A stretch of DNA of 64,000 nt from Oryza sativa Japonica Group (GCF_034140825.1 NC_089041.1:26115501-26179500); one strand, 5' to 3'. Counted from the first letter of the stretch, positions 9,522 to 20,803 are shown. Numbers and translations are program-made. Notes: generated from the letters alone by a model not told the origin.

Positions 9522-10953
9522 AACATCGAGATCGAGCTCGGCGACAAGGAGGAGGAGGAGGAGGAGACCCGCCCGGAGAACGTCTGAGTCTTGAAGTAAT
9601 ACTCACTAATCTCTTAACCCGTAGTGTCCTCGTCGTGTAATGGTGGTTCTCTCGTAGTTGTGTGTTGTGCCTCTGGTAGATTCAGATCGGATCGGGGAGT
9701 TCGTGCATCTTGTCCAAGAAGAACAGAGTCGGCTGTGTCGTTGAGTACTTTGTACTGCTGGATCGCTTGCATGAAGTGAATATTTTGCCCCGAAATTGTT
9801 TGCTGTGTCTGCTTGGCTTTCATGCAGTTAGTCTTCTTGTTAAATATTTGCTCTATTTCTAGCTATCTACTCGTTCGCATCTGGTTCGATGTTGGGATTC
9901 CAATCCAGGAGATTCGGTTGCAGATTTGCAACATTTCTCAGTGGTCAGTGCTCGATCGATCAGGGGATGTGTTTCCTGCTCTTGAGTTTGTATTGGGTGC
10001 AAGTTTGGTGTTGCATTTTGCTTGGATTGTGGTTCGGATTAATTTGAGAAGGGGAAAAAACATCGTTGCATTTTTATCTGGAATTCTGAATGCTGCTTTC
10101 GCTTCAGAGATACAGACTGATCTGTTCGAAATGATCCATGCGTGTCTGAATTTTCTTCTGCATCTGAAGCGTTTCGTTTCAGATATGCATATGGACTCCC
10201 TAGTATGTTCTGTGTTGCATTCTTGTGCATCTGAAGCATTTGTTTCAGAAATTTGGATTGATCCTCCCTAAGTATGTTATGGGTTTCCGGATCTGAAGCA
10301 TTTTTCGTTTCATTGATGCATGGACAGATCTAGCAGAAGAATGTTCTTGGTCGTTTGGTTAAGTTAACCCACTTCATTTCCCTGCATGTGGTCTGCTTTC
10401 TCAAGCATTATTAGGATGGTGTCCTACTGTGTTGTTTGGTTCATAAAATTTCTGTACGTGTTCTGAATTCCTGAGCTCTGCTCCAGATTAGTTAGCAACA
10501 ATCCAATGCCTGAACTTTTGCCTTTTGTTTTGAGACATTATGAGAGCTACAGCTACAGCACCTTTGCTTCCTTCTTGTGTGTGTTCCATGTAAATTTGCT
10601 GTACAATTGTAAATCTGCTTGAGTTGGCGTTGTCTCTGAACTTGTGAACAGGGGATTGCACAGTTTCAGTCGACATGTACATTTCTTAAAATCTGGAACT
10701 TAATTTTAGAGAGAAAACTGAAGATAACTAATTACCGTGTGATTCAATGTAATCCGAGTTTAATGCTGTGTCAGCAGAACTCCAGGTCACTAGGCCTTAT
10801 TTGGGTGCCTGGAAGGATTCCCAGGGCCAGATATCTGTTTGAATTTCATTAAAGGTAGAGGACATGTTCAATTTTGCTTTGATTCTAGTGCAAAATGTAC
10901 TAAGTGGAAAAAATGCATCGTCGCAGTTTTGTCTGAATGCTGCATTTCGTTTC
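9522..10953 (+). repeat. OSK-1 3' flank with degenerate palindromic repeats
   Basis: There is no gene. After the stop there is a likely 3' UTR conserved between units (GATTCAGATCGGATCGGGGA, GGATCGCTTGCATGAAGTGA). Farther on come scattered degenerate copies of the unit CTGAAGCATTTCGTTTCAG followed by ATATGCATG-like text, for example near 10160-10195, 10230-10250 and 10290-10310. The unit is an imperfect palindrome (CTGAA/TTCAG arms). A segment at 10500-10900 recurs near 31.15-31.53 kb and 40.15-40.48 kb. Confidence 0.7.
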
Positions 10954-10970
10954 AGATATACTCAGTACGT

Positions 10971-11586
10971 GCGCTTTCACCAGGAGAGTATGGAGGATGA
11001 TGCAGGGATGGATTGGAATCAATTTCCTCTTGCCTACAGAGAACGAACCAGCCCTGGCAGATTGGTGGATGAAGGCGAGGATGGCTTTTCGGACGGGCTA
11101 CAGGAGCATCTTCGACAGTGTTTTCGCGCTAACATGTTGGCTGCTGTGGAAAGAACGCAATGCGCGTGTCTTTGAACAGAAATTTCGAAGCATAGAACAG
11201 CTTGTGCAAGATATCAAGGAAGAGGCCATTGTCTGGAAGATGGCAGGAGTGTTCAAAAAAAAAAACTAGAATATTAGGGAAGGACCTAATATCAAATAAT
11301 TAGGAGGGGTGAGGCTTTGAACCCAGGTTGTCTAGCCCACCACCTTGTGGAGCTAGCCAGAAGACCCCTGGGCATTTCTCAATGGCAGGAGTGTTCACAA
11401 CGTGCAATAGCGAGATCACGTAATATGCATTGTAATTTGTAGAAGTTTTCTAGCTTACGGGTCAGGGATTTTGCCCCAATCTGTTTTCGACAGCTTACTG
11501 TCGTTGTAAGCTCTTTAATTGTAATGTACCCTTCCTTTCTTAATGAAATTGGTCGACCGAACCTTTCGGCCGACCTGGCAAAAAAA
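10971..11586 (+). mobile_element. 5'-truncated LINE, host of a SINE
   Basis: The inserted sequence codes for the ORF2 C-terminal end (MMQGWIGINF, WWMKARMAFRTGYRSIFDSV, LLWKERNARVFEQK). It then runs through a 3' UTR ending GGCCGACCTGGC plus poly(A). A perfect 17-bp target duplication, AGATATACTCAGTACGT, lies at 10954-10970 and 11587-11603. A SINE at 11256-11381 sits inside it. Confidence 0.92.
11256..11381 (-). mobile_element. p-SINE1-like tRNA-derived SINE
   Basis: On the minus strand the element reads a tRNA-like head with an A-box-like TGGCTAGCTCCACAAGG and a B-box-like GGGTTCAAAGCC. A short body follows, with a T-run at the 3' end. A perfect 16-bp target duplication ATGGCAGGAGTGTTCA lies at 11240-11255 and 11382-11397. 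The head, the 126-bp length and the T-tail fit the Oryza p-SINE1 family as I remember it. It inserted into an older LINE fragment. Confidence 0.85.
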
Positions 11587-11603
11587 AGATATACTCAGTA
11601 CGT

Positions 11604-12696
11604 TGTCCGTTGTTTGGTTAATTAACCCAACTCCATGCGTATGCCTGAATTTTCTTCTGCATCTGAAGCATTTTGTTTCAGATAGCACTTCTGTATCTGA
11701 AGAATTTCGTTTCTGAGATGAGATTCATGGACTTATCTCACAGTATGTTCTGAGTTGTTTGGTCAGGTTAACCCAATTCCCTGCATGTGCTGTGCTTCTA
11801 GTTGAGGCAGGATTCCACGTAGTTGTTTTGCTCAACTTGTGCATCATGTTTGCAAGTTGCAATGCTAATTGTGTTTATGGGCTCCTTTGGAATGCTGAAT
11901 GCATGAATTTTATAAATAATCACTTCAGTTCAGCTCAGTTGCCAATTGAAATCAGTTGCCAATCAAAGACGAGTGATGTAATAAGTTCAGTGCTAAGTTG
12001 CCGAATGAAATAATAGTACTGCAGTTTTTTGTGGAACCAAGCAGCATGTGTTATACTCTACCTTGCAATTTGTAGGTTAAGTAACAGGAAAATGGCGTTA
12101 CATAATATTTGGTAAAATACTCTTGTTAATTAGAGCCGAACTAGAAAAACCCGTGTATGAACAAGCTGAAATTAGGCACATTCCTTGGTTGCTGTGATTT
12201 CAGTGTTAGTTTTACCCATCCACCTACTCTAAAAAGAAAATTAAGACGGAAAAATTTCTATGGAGTCCTAATAACGGACCACTTGTCAGTAGTTCATAAA
12301 TATGCCGGAGACTTCCACTTAAATAATAATTGGCGATACACGATCGTCAACGATCATTGAAAAGAAAAATATATATATACTCCAATATACAGCAGGAGTT
12401 TTTCAGTACGAGAAAAAAAAAACTCCACAAAACATATAAACGTGAGGAGACTTGACAACCGTACAAAAAACTTTGTACAGTGGTCAGTGGTGTGGCCCTC
12501 ATAAATGGGCCGATTCCATTACAAATTCTCAGCCCATATACAACAAATCCCCCTTGTTCCAGTCGGCCCAGCAGCCAGCCCAATCTAGCAGCCCAACACG
12601 GCCTGGACAAAACAGTAGTCCGTCCAGCTGGCGAGCCAGCTAGGCTTGGAGAAGAGGCTTGAAGCGAAAGCGAGCACGCCTCCACCGCCGGCGAGG
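11604..12696 (+). other. OSK-1/OSK-2 spacer, distal flank and OSK-2 promoter region
   Basis: There is no gene. It resumes the unit flank interrupted by the LINE: CTGAAGCATTTTGTTTCAG near 11665, the GCATCATGTTTGCAAGTTGC motif, and GCAATTTGTAGGTTAAGTAACAGG near 12065. Then come ATGGGCCGATTCC near 12505 and CGAAAGCGAGCACGCCTCC just before the TATA box. Confidence 0.6.
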
Positions 12697-12707
12697 CTAT
12701 ATATATC
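12697..12707 (+). promoter_or_regulatory. TATA box of OSK-2
   Basis: CTATATATATC lies about 140 bp before the ATG, in the same context as in OSK-1 and followed by CACCGATCAATCC. Confidence 0.65.
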
Positions 12708-12844
12708 GGCGACCCCTTCTGCCTCCGACCTCGCACCGATCAATCCGGCTCGCGCCACCGCATCGCATTCGCATCCACGGCGAGCGCTTAGGTAGTCACT
12801 AGTCAGTGCAAGGAGAGCTAGGGCTCGATCTTTGTGAGCGAGTG

Positions 12845-13678
12845 ATGGCGGAGGAGAAGGGGAAGGGGAAGGAGGAGGGAGAGGGCTCCGCGATGGCGTC
12901 GAAGGCGGCGGGGATTCTGGTGGTGCCGGGTGCGGTGGGGGTGGGGAATGCGTTGTTGGAGGCGTTCGCGAAGGTGGCGGTGGAGAAGAAGGACGAGGTC
13001 GCGACGGTGTCGGAGCTGGTGCGGAAGCTGGTGTCGGAGGGGGTGGCGGAGGAGGTGGCGGTGACCGAGGCGTTGGAGCATCCGGTGTTTGATTCGCCGG
13101 AGAAGGTGGTGCCCGAGGTGGCGGAGGAGGAGGAGAGCGGCGGCAGGATGATCACCCTCAAGAGCTTGGACGGCAAGACGGTCAAGGTGAAGGAGGCGTC
13201 GGCGAGGCTGTCCGAGACCATCGGGAACCTCATCGACGACGGCCGCCGCCGCGGCGACGAGACCATCCCGCGCCTGTTCGTCAGCTACAAGGCCCTCATG
13301 AAGGTGATCGAGTACTGCGACGAGCACGCCAACAACAAGGCCGACACCGACGAGCGGAAAGAGGAACTCAAGAACTGGGACAAGGCCTTCATCGACAAGC
13401 TGGACGAGGACAACATCCTCTTCGTCGAAGTCCTCGCGGCCTCCAACTACCTCAAAATCACTGGACTCTCCAAACTCACCGACCAAAGGTTCGTCGACCC
13501 GTTTAACACCAGCAACAAGACCCCCGACGCCGAGGAGACCCGCGTCAACCTCATCCCGGCGAACACCTCAGCCACAGCCTCGACCTCAAGGCCATCAACA
13601 TCGACCTCAAGCCCATCAACATCGACCTCAGCCTCACACTCTGCGACTAGGAGGGGGAGGGGGAGGAGGAGACACTGA
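12845..13678 (+). CDS. SKP1-like protein OSK-2, Ser/Thr-rich replaced C-terminus
   Basis: This is the second array member, 277 residues. The ATG at 12845 matches the other units (AGTGATGGCGGAGGAGAAGG); the upstream in-frame sequence has only a GTG. Residues 1-100 are an acidic/hydrophobic extension related to that of OSK-1. The SKP1 N-terminal fold begins with MITLKSLDGKTVKVKEASAR and runs through NWDKAFIDKL and LAASNYLKITGL. The usual end (ADTIKGKTPEEIR...) is not present. From about residue 218 the frame encodes RFVDPFNTSNKT and then a tail of Ser, Thr and Pro ending in a basic RRGRGRRRH. Another frame there reads like the OSK-1 tail (INIDLKP twice), so the tail probably arose by a frame shift. 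F-box binding is likely weakened. Confidence 0.87.
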   Translation: MAEEKGKGKEEGEGSAMASKAAGILVVPGAVGVGNALLEAFAKVAVEKKDEVATVSELVRKLVSEGVAEEVAVTEALEHPVFDSPEKVVPEVAEEEESGGRMITLKSLDGKTVKVKEASARLSETIGNLIDDGRRRGDETIPRLFVSYKALMKVIEYCDEHANNKADTDERKEELKNWDKAFIDKLDEDNILFVEVLAASNYLKITGLSKLTDQRFVDPFNTSNKTPDAEETRVNLIPANTSATASTSRPSTSTSSPSTSTSASHSATRRGRGRRRH

Positions 13679-15671
13679 GACACTACCGGAGAACGTCTGA
13701 GTCTTGAAGTAACACTCACTTTCTCTCTTAACCCGTCGTGTAATGGTGGTTCTCTCGTCGTTGCGTGTTGTGTCTCTGCTAGATTCAGATCGAATCGGGG
13801 AGTTCGTGCATCCTGTCCAAGAAGAACAGAGTCGGCTGTGTCGTTGAGTACTTTGTACTGCTGGATCGCTTGCATGAAGTGAATATTTCGCCCCAAATTG
13901 TTTGCTGTGTCTTGTTGGCTTTCATGCAGTCAGTCTTCTTGTTAAATGCTTGCTCTGTTTCTAACTCTGTCTACTCGTGATGCTTGGGATTCCAAACCAA
14001 GCGAATTGGTTTCAGATTTGCAGCATTTCTCAGTACTCGGGGATGTTTTCCTGCTCACAATTTTTATTGGGTGCAAGTTTGTGTTGCGTTTTACTTGGAT
14101 TCAGGTGCGAATTGAGTTCAGGAGGGTGAAAACATCGTTGTGATTTTCATCTGAATGCTGCATTTCGTTTCAGAGATGCATGTACTGGTCTGTTCGAACT
14201 GTAAAATTTTGCCCCAAATTGTTTGCTGTCTCTGCTCGGTTTTCATGGTGCTAGACTACTCGGTCTACTTGTTGGCATGTGGTTCAATTCGTTTGTGGGA
14301 TTCCAATCCAAGGGTTTGGATGCAGATTAGCAAACATTTCTCCGTGCTCAAACTGACCGGGGATGTTTTCCTGTTCATGAATTTGTGTGGCTTGCGTTTT
14401 GCCTGAATTCTGGTGTGAACTGGACAGATAAGGGAAAGTATCTGCTGCAAATTTCGTTTCATAGATGTATTTATTGATTAGTACCGATGACTAACGGATC
14501 ATCAGTTGTTTAGTTCAGTTCTTAACAGTAACTGATCCTTCTTTGTTGCAAACTGATCCAACTCCCTGCATGTTTTCTAACTTATCAGATAAAGTTTCAG
14601 AGATGTTGCAAACTGGTCTTTCTGTTTGTCTGTCTGTATCTGAATTCTTCTGGATATTTCAGAGATGTTTCAGAGATGTATCTGAATTCTTCTGGATATG
14701 AAACAATTCGTTTCAGATATGGATGTGGATTCTTCTGCATGTCACAATGTGTTGCATTTTTCTGCATCTATAGCATTCCGTTTCAGAGATGAATGGGCTT
14801 ATCTGAAGAATCATGCTTGTAACTTGCAGGGCTAATTGTGTTCACGGGCTTGAATACATGACTTTTATATATAGCTTTCGTGTGAACTAATTACTTCAGT
14901 TACCATAAATATCCTGCAAGATTTCTTTATTTCAGAAGGGGACTAACTACTCAGAACTCTTTTAGGGGATTATCAACAAATAAATTAAGTTCAGTTGTCA
15001 ATTGAAAACAACAAAATTCCTAGAAAGAAAATTCACACACTCTGTACGCCTAATTTGAAAGTTCACATGTTTTACAAAAATAATACTGGCTGGTACAATA
15101 CTCCCTTTCGAGAGATCATAGACGAGTGATATGGGGAAAAAAAGTAAGATGCCGAATCAAATGAACCAAACAACATGAGTGATATACCTTTCAATTAGCA
15201 GGCCAAGTAACAGGGAAATGGCGTGACATTTTTCTTCTTTTGATTGTTGTGCCGTTTGGCTGAACCTGTACTGGTATGATCATTTCTAGTAAAAGAAATG
15301 GGGGCCTTTGCCCTTGCTAAAAAAAAAACAATATGCTGGAGACTACTTTATCCTCGATTTAAGCATTGAATCGCCATCGTTGAAGAGAAAAAGAATATAT
15401 TAATACAGTATCCACTACGAGTTTTCAGTATGAGAAGAAAACAACATATACTTCGTATAAATCTAAGGATATCTAACAAACCGTACAAATCTAGCCCACG
15501 ACCTTCTCCTCTGGGCCGTACCCAGCCCAACCTACTGGCCCAGCAAGGCCTGCAAATCACAGTACTCTCCTACTCTTGGAGAAGAGGAAATGCAACGGCC
15601 GCCGCGAAGGCGAAGGCGAACACGTCTCCGTCTCCGGGCTGCGCCTTTAACCAGAACACGTGAGCCGGCGG
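13679..15671 (+). repeat. OSK-2 3' flank and OSK-3 promoter region
   Basis: There is no gene. The unit flank starts with the conserved 3' UTR (TAGATTCAGATCGAATCGGG near 13780). It continues through repeated TTTCAGAGATG and TTCTTCTGGATAT words (14580-14790) and AACTATCAACAAATAAATTA-type text, and ends at the OSK-3 promoter. The promoter has GGGCCGTACCCAGCCCA near 15512. No transposon insertion was recognised in this spacer, so it is the cleanest reference unit of the array. Confidence 0.65.
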
Positions 15672-15680
15672 CTATATATC
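15672..15680 (+). promoter_or_regulatory. TATA box of OSK-3
   Basis: CTATATATC in the GCCGGCGGCTATATATCGGCG context shared with OSK-1. A (GA)n tract lies at 15736-15758 in the predicted 5' UTR, just before the ATG. Confidence 0.6.
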
Positions 15681-15775
15681 GGCGACCCCATCTGCTTCCG
15701 GCGATCGCTAAGGTAATCAGTTTCCGAGAGCGAGCGAGAGAGAGAGAGAGAGAGAGAGTTAGGGTTTCGCAAGTG

Positions 15776-16324
15776 ATGGCGACGGGGAACGGAGAGGCCG
15801 CGGTGGTGGAGAAGGAGGGAGAGGGCACGATGGTGCCGGAGGCGCTGGAGAAGAAGGTGGTGTTGGATGCGGCGGAGAAGGAGGAGGAGGAGAAGGATAG
15901 CGAGGCGGAGGCGGAGGCGGAGGCGAGGATCTCCAAGCTCGTCGGCGACATGATCGACAACGTCTGCGCCGATCACGGGATCCCGCTCCCCAAGGTCGAC
16001 ATAAAGACCGTCAGGAAGATGGCCGAGTACATGAACAAGCACTTCGCCATCACCAACAAGGAGGAACTCAAGATCTGGGACGAGGGCTTCATCAACGAGC
16101 TTGACGGCGACGAGGACAAGTACTCCCTCTTCAAGATCATCCGGGCCTCCGAGCGCGTCGGCTTCTATGGACTCCTCGACCTCGCCAGCGACATGGTCGC
16201 CCGCAAGATCAAGGCGGGCAAGGCCATCGACGAGATCCGCAAGTTCCTCGGCGTCGAGAAGGACTTCACCAAGGAGGAGGAGGAGAAGATCCGCCGGGAG
16301 AACGCCTGGGCCTTCGAGGAGTAG
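15776..16324 (+). CDS. SKP1-like protein OSK-3, N-terminal strands missing
   Basis: The product has 182 residues. The ATG lies in AAGTGATGGCGACGGGG, the same context as the starts of OSK-2 and OSK-4. After an acidic head (residues 1-50, with an EAEAEAEA run) the homology begins abruptly at RISKLVGDMIDN. The opening strands seen in the others as MITLKS...VKVKEASAR are absent. The remaining part is full: IPLPKVDIKTVRKMAEYMNKH, IWDEGFINELD, a degenerate SNYL position (IIRASERVGFYGLLDLA) and a good C-terminus (EIRKFLGVEKDFTKEEEEKI, ENAWAFEE). The F-box-binding end is kept while half of the cullin-binding BTB fold is lost, the reverse of OSK-1 and OSK-2. Confidence 0.88.
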   Translation: MATGNGEAAVVEKEGEGTMVPEALEKKVVLDAAEKEEEEKDSEAEAEAEARISKLVGDMIDNVCADHGIPLPKVDIKTVRKMAEYMNKHFAITNKEELKIWDEGFINELDGDEDKYSLFKIIRASERVGFYGLLDLASDMVARKIKAGKAIDEIRKFLGVEKDFTKEEEEKIRRENAWAFEE

Positions 16325-16882
16325 ACACCTGGCTGTTCTTCGTCGTGATTGTTGTTGTTTCGTAGGTGTGTGTTGCGTACTTGCATCTCTGGTAGATTCA
16401 GATCGAATCGGGGAGTTCGTGCATCCCGTCCCGTGCAAGAAGAACAGAGTCGATTGGCTGTGTTGTTGAATGCTTTGAACTGCTGGATCGCTTGCATGAT
16501 CGTGAATAATTTTGCTTCCATCAATGCTGTTTCCTGTGTTTGCTTGGCTTCGATGCAGTTAGCCTCCTTATTAATTGTTCGCTGTCTCCTCTGTCTGCTC
16601 GTTGGTTTGGTTCAATTGCGTTGATGTGATTCCAATCCAAGAGACTGGATTGCAGATTTGCTGCTTGATCGATCTGGGATGTTTCCCTGGTCATGAATTT
16701 GTATTGGGAAGATTTTTGTTGCGTTTTGGATTCTGGTGTGAATTGAATTGAGAAGGGAAAACATCGTTGCAACATTTTTCAGAATTCTGCATTTTTGTTT
16801 CAGAGATGCATTGGACTGATCCTTTAGTACTCTGTCTGTTGTTTGGTTTATGAACCGAACAGGCTGCATGTCTGAATTCTTC
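16325..16882 (+). other. OSK-3 proximal 3' flank
   Basis: There is no gene. It has the conserved 3' UTR words (GATTCAGATCGAATCGGGGA, GGATCGCTTGCATGAT) and the start of the repeat-rich flank, interrupted by the LINE insertion on its right. Confidence 0.6.
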
Positions 16883-16897
16883 TGCGTCTGAAGGACT

Positions 16898-17366
<469 letters not shown>

Positions 17367-17381
17367 TGCGTCTGAAGGACT

Positions 17382-18563
17382 GAAGCACTTCTTTTCTGAA
17401 TTCTTCTTCATCTGAAGGACTGACGCATTTCGGTTATGAATTCTTCTGCATCTGAAGGACTGAAGCACTTCGTTTCTGAATTCTTCTGCATCTAAAGGAC
17501 TGAAGCATTTCGTTTCAGATATGCATATGTGGACTGACACCCAGTATGTTCTAGTATGTTGCATTCTTCAGTATGTTAAACATTTCGCTTCACAGGAGTA
17601 GTTGTTTTGAGTTATGAAGTTAGCCCAATTCTTCCCTGATTGCATTATGCTTTCTTGTGCATCATGTAGCCATTTATTTAGCTAGTTGATGCAGTTGTTG
17701 TTTCGCTCAATAGAGGATCATGTCTGCAACTTGCAGTTAGGAGTGTTTATGGGCTCCTTTGGAATGCATGGGCTTTTATTACTCCAGTCACCATAAAAAT
17801 CTTGTGAGTTCAGCAGGGAACTAACTTAGTATTAAACACACTTTTGGGGGAACTATCAACAAATTAATTAAGCTTAGTCGTCAATTTAATCCTAGAAAGA
17901 AAATTAATTGGGGAGTAGCTCAATATAGTTTCTTCGCACGCGCTCTCTACAGCTAACTTAAAAGTTCACAAGTTGTTTTACAAACAAATATAGTTGGTCT
18001 CTCACTTTCTACTAGAGAGATCAAAGATGAGTGATGTGGTGTGGTCACTAGTCACAGTAAGTTTTGCCGAATGAAATACAGTAATAATACTCCAGTAAGT
18101 TTGCCGAATGTGCGAAACTCTGTCCTGCAATTTGCAGGTCAGGTAACCGGAAAATGGCGTGGCATAATATTTTCTAAAATATCCTTAATTAGGCACATTT
18201 CTTGGTTTCTATAGTGAATTTTCAGTGTTAGTTTTACCCACCACCTTTTCTTAGGAGGAAAAGTTAAGATGGTAAAATTTCTCCTAACTAGCACCAAACC
18301 TGAAGAGATTTAACATACACGTTCTTTCCCCAGCATAAAAAAAAGAATATAGGAGCATGGTTATCAAATATGGGCTGAATCCAATGCAAATTCTCAGCCC
18401 ATTGAGCAGAAGTCCACAACCTTCTGGCCCAACACAGCCTTCAAACACAGAAGGCTCTCTCGTCCAGCTGGCGAGCCAGCTAGGCTTGGAGAGGAGGAAA
18501 CGTAGCGGCCGCGAAAGCGAAAGCCAACACGCCTCCGTCTCCGACTCTCCGCCTCCTCCGCGC
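17382..18563 (+). repeat. OSK-3 distal flank and OSK-4 promoter region
   Basis: There is no gene. At 17380-17530 four close copies of the unit TTCTGAATTCTTCTGCATCT plus GAAGGACTGAAGCATTTCG stand almost in tandem. The common flank follows (GCATCATGTAGCCATTTATT, GAGATCAAAGATGAGTGATG, GCAATTTGCAGGTCAGGTAA). Then comes the promoter, with GGCCCAACACAGCC near 18427 and GCTGGCGAGCCAGCTAGGC near 18468. Confidence 0.65.
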
Positions 18564-18571
18564 TATAAAAA
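18564..18571 (+). promoter_or_regulatory. TATA box of OSK-4
   Basis: TATAAAAA replaces the TATATATA form used by OSK-1, -2, -3 and -6. It is followed by GGCGCCCCCCC and, 50 bp on, by CTCACCGATCAATCC. Confidence 0.65.
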
Positions 18572-18691
18572 GGCGCCCCCCCATAACCCCATTCGGCTTG
18601 GACCACTCACCGATCAATCCGTCTCGTCTCGTTCCACTGCTTCACCGCGAGCGAAAGGGGAGAGTTGGGGTTTTGCGAGCGAGATCGAGCG

Positions 18692-19216
18692 ATGGCGACG
18701 GGGAGCGGAGCAGCGGCGGCGGCGGCGGCGGATGCGGAGGAGAAGGAGAGCGGCAGCAGGATGATCACCCTGACGAGCAACGAGGGCAAGGCATTCGTTG
18801 TGACGGAGGCGTCGGCGAGGCAGTCCGCGACCATCAGGAGCATGGTCGACGACGGCGGCTGCGTCGACAAGGGCTTCCCGCTCCCCAACGTCGACTCCAA
18901 GACCCTCGCGAGGGTGATCCAGTACTGCGACGAGCACGGCAACAAGGAGCCCCACACCGTCGACGAGAGAGCGGCGCTCGCCAAGTTCGACAGGGACTTC
19001 ATCGCCGAGCTGGACGCCGACAAGGCCTTCCTCTACGACGTCACCATGGCCGCCAACTACCTCCACATCCAAGGGCTCCTCGCCCTCACCACCCAGTGCG
19101 TCGCCGACACCATCAAGGGCAAGACCCCCGAGGAGATCCGCACGGCCTTCGGCATCGAGTACGACCTCACCGCGCAGGACGAGAAGGAGATCAAGGAGGA
19201 GGATACTCACGCATGA
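18692..19216 (+). CDS. SKP1-like protein OSK-4
   Basis: The product has 174 residues, close to normal SKP1 length. The short Ala-rich head (MATGSGAAAAAAADAEEKES) replaces the long extension of OSK-1 and OSK-2. The BTB-like part runs from MITLTSNEGKAFVVTEASAR through FPLPNVDSKTLARVIQYCDEH. The C-terminal SKP1 domain is present (DFIAELDADKAF, MAANYLHIQGLL, TTQCVADTIKGKTPEEIR, FGIEYDLTAQDEKEIKEED). The very end reads THA instead of the AWAF seen in OSK-5 and OSK-6, so the terminal aromatic pair that normally closes the F-box interface is lost. By family role it would be an SCF adaptor. Confidence 0.92.
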   Translation: MATGSGAAAAAAADAEEKESGSRMITLTSNEGKAFVVTEASARQSATIRSMVDDGGCVDKGFPLPNVDSKTLARVIQYCDEHGNKEPHTVDERAALAKFDRDFIAELDADKAFLYDVTMAANYLHIQGLLALTTQCVADTIKGKTPEEIRTAFGIEYDLTAQDEKEIKEEDTHA

Positions 19217-20600
19217 CGCACCAGCTAGCTGCCCCCGTAAGCCGTAGTGTCCTCGTCGTAACGATTGTTCTCTCGTAGTTGCGCGTTGTGTCTCTGGTGG
19301 ATTCAGATCCAATCAAGCTTACTGCCTTTGAGTTCGTGCATCCTGTGTCCAAGTAGAAGTGTAGAACTGAGTCGGCTGTGTCGTTGAATGCTTTTGCAAC
19401 TGCTGGATCGCTTGCATGAAGTGAATATTTTGCCCCGAAATTGTTTTGCTGTGTCCGCTTGGCGTTCATGCAGTTAGTCTTCTTGTTAAATGCTTGCTCT
19501 GTCTCTAACTCTGTCTACTCGTGATGCTTGGGATTCCAAACCAACAGATTTGGTTTCAGATTTGCAATGCAACAGTTCTCAGTCCTCAGGGATGTTTTCC
19601 TGCTCACAAATTTTTATCAGGTGCAAGTTTGTGTTGCGTTTTGCTTGAACTCAAGTGCGAATTGAATTCAGGAGGGAGAAACACATCGTTGCAATTTTAT
19701 CTGAATGCTGCATTTCGTTTTAGTGATGCATGGATTGGTCCTGTTCGAACTGTAATTTTTTGCCCCAAATTGTTTGCTGTCGCTCGGTTTTCATGCAGTT
19801 AGACTACTCGGTCTACTTGTTGGCATCCAACCCAAGAGTTTGGTTGCAGATTAGCGATATCTCTCAGTGCTCAAACTTACCGGGGATGTTTTCTTGTTCA
19901 TGAATTTGTATGGGTTGCGTTTTGCCTGAATTTCTGGTGTGAACTGAACAGAGAATGGAAAGCGTTTTGCAAATTTATCTGAATGCTGCATTTCATTTCA
20001 TATATGTATGTACTGATTAGTAACAATGACCAACTGATCAGTTTTTGGTTCAGTTCTCAACAGTAACTGATCCTTCTGTGTTGCAAACTGATCCAACTCC
20101 CTGCATGTTTCATGTTTGCAACCTGATCAGATAAAGTTTCAGAGATGTTACAAACTGATCCTTCAGTATGTCTGTCTGTTTGGTTGATTGACCCAACTCC
20201 CTGCATGTATCTGAATTCTTCTGGATATGAAACAATTCGTTTCAGATATGGATGTGGATTATTACCCTAGTATGTCACAATTTGTTGCATTCTTCTGCAT
20301 CTGTAGCATTCAGTTTCAGAGATGAATGGGCTTATATGAAGAATCATGCTTGTAACTTGCAGGGACTGTGTTTACAGGCTTGAGTACATGAATTTTATAT
20401 ATAGTTTTCGTATGAACAAATTACTTCAGTTACCATAAAGGTCCTGTAAGGTTTCTTTATTTCAGAAGGGGCTAACTTTTCAGAGCTCTTTTAGGGAACT
20501 ATCAACAAATAAATTAAGTTCAGTTGCCAATTGAAAACAACAAAATTTCTAGAAAGAAAATTCACATACTATGTAACCTAATTTAAAAGTTCAGATGCTT
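19217..20600 (+). repeat. OSK-4 3' flank, left half
   Basis: There is no gene. It closely follows the OSK-2 flank (13.7-15.1 kb) in content and order, including CAACTCCCTGCATGTATCTG, AACAATTCGTTTCAGATATGG and the AACTATCAACAAATAAATTA stretch. It breaks off near 20592-20600, where a foreign block begins. Confidence 0.65.
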
Positions 20601-20803
20601 TTTTTAAAAAAATTCACGCACTATGCAGTAACCACAAAAGCTCCAATGTTGCGCCGTGAGCCAAGGAAGGGGACGGGACTAGTCCACAAAAGCTCCAATA
20701 TCGGCATGTCCAGCAACCTCTGAGCTGCTCTGAAGGAAGAAGAAACAACTCTAGCACATACCAGTTATATTTGTTGTTGAACTCGGAGTGAGGTCATACC
20801 ACT

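Noticed and set aside
9241-9594. Ser/Thr/Arg-rich + frames overlapping OSK genes in a second frame
   Set aside because: These are shadows of the SKP1 frame. The OSK-5 upstream frame alone is kept as a finding, because it starts at the conserved ATG.
11300-11381. tRNA gene on the minus strand
   Set aside because: The A- and B-box-like words belong to a SINE head; there is a 16-bp target duplication and a T-tail, and no complete cloverleaf.
12818-13486. Long minus-strand frames opposite the OSK genes (Leu/Val/His-rich)
   Set aside because: They recur opposite every OSK gene because of GAG/GAC/GTC codon bias, with no promoter or family support.
17380-17530. CRISPR-like array of spaced repeats
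   Set aside because: This is plant DNA, the repeats are degenerate without unique equal spacers, and there are no cas genes. They belong to the OSK-flank repeat family.
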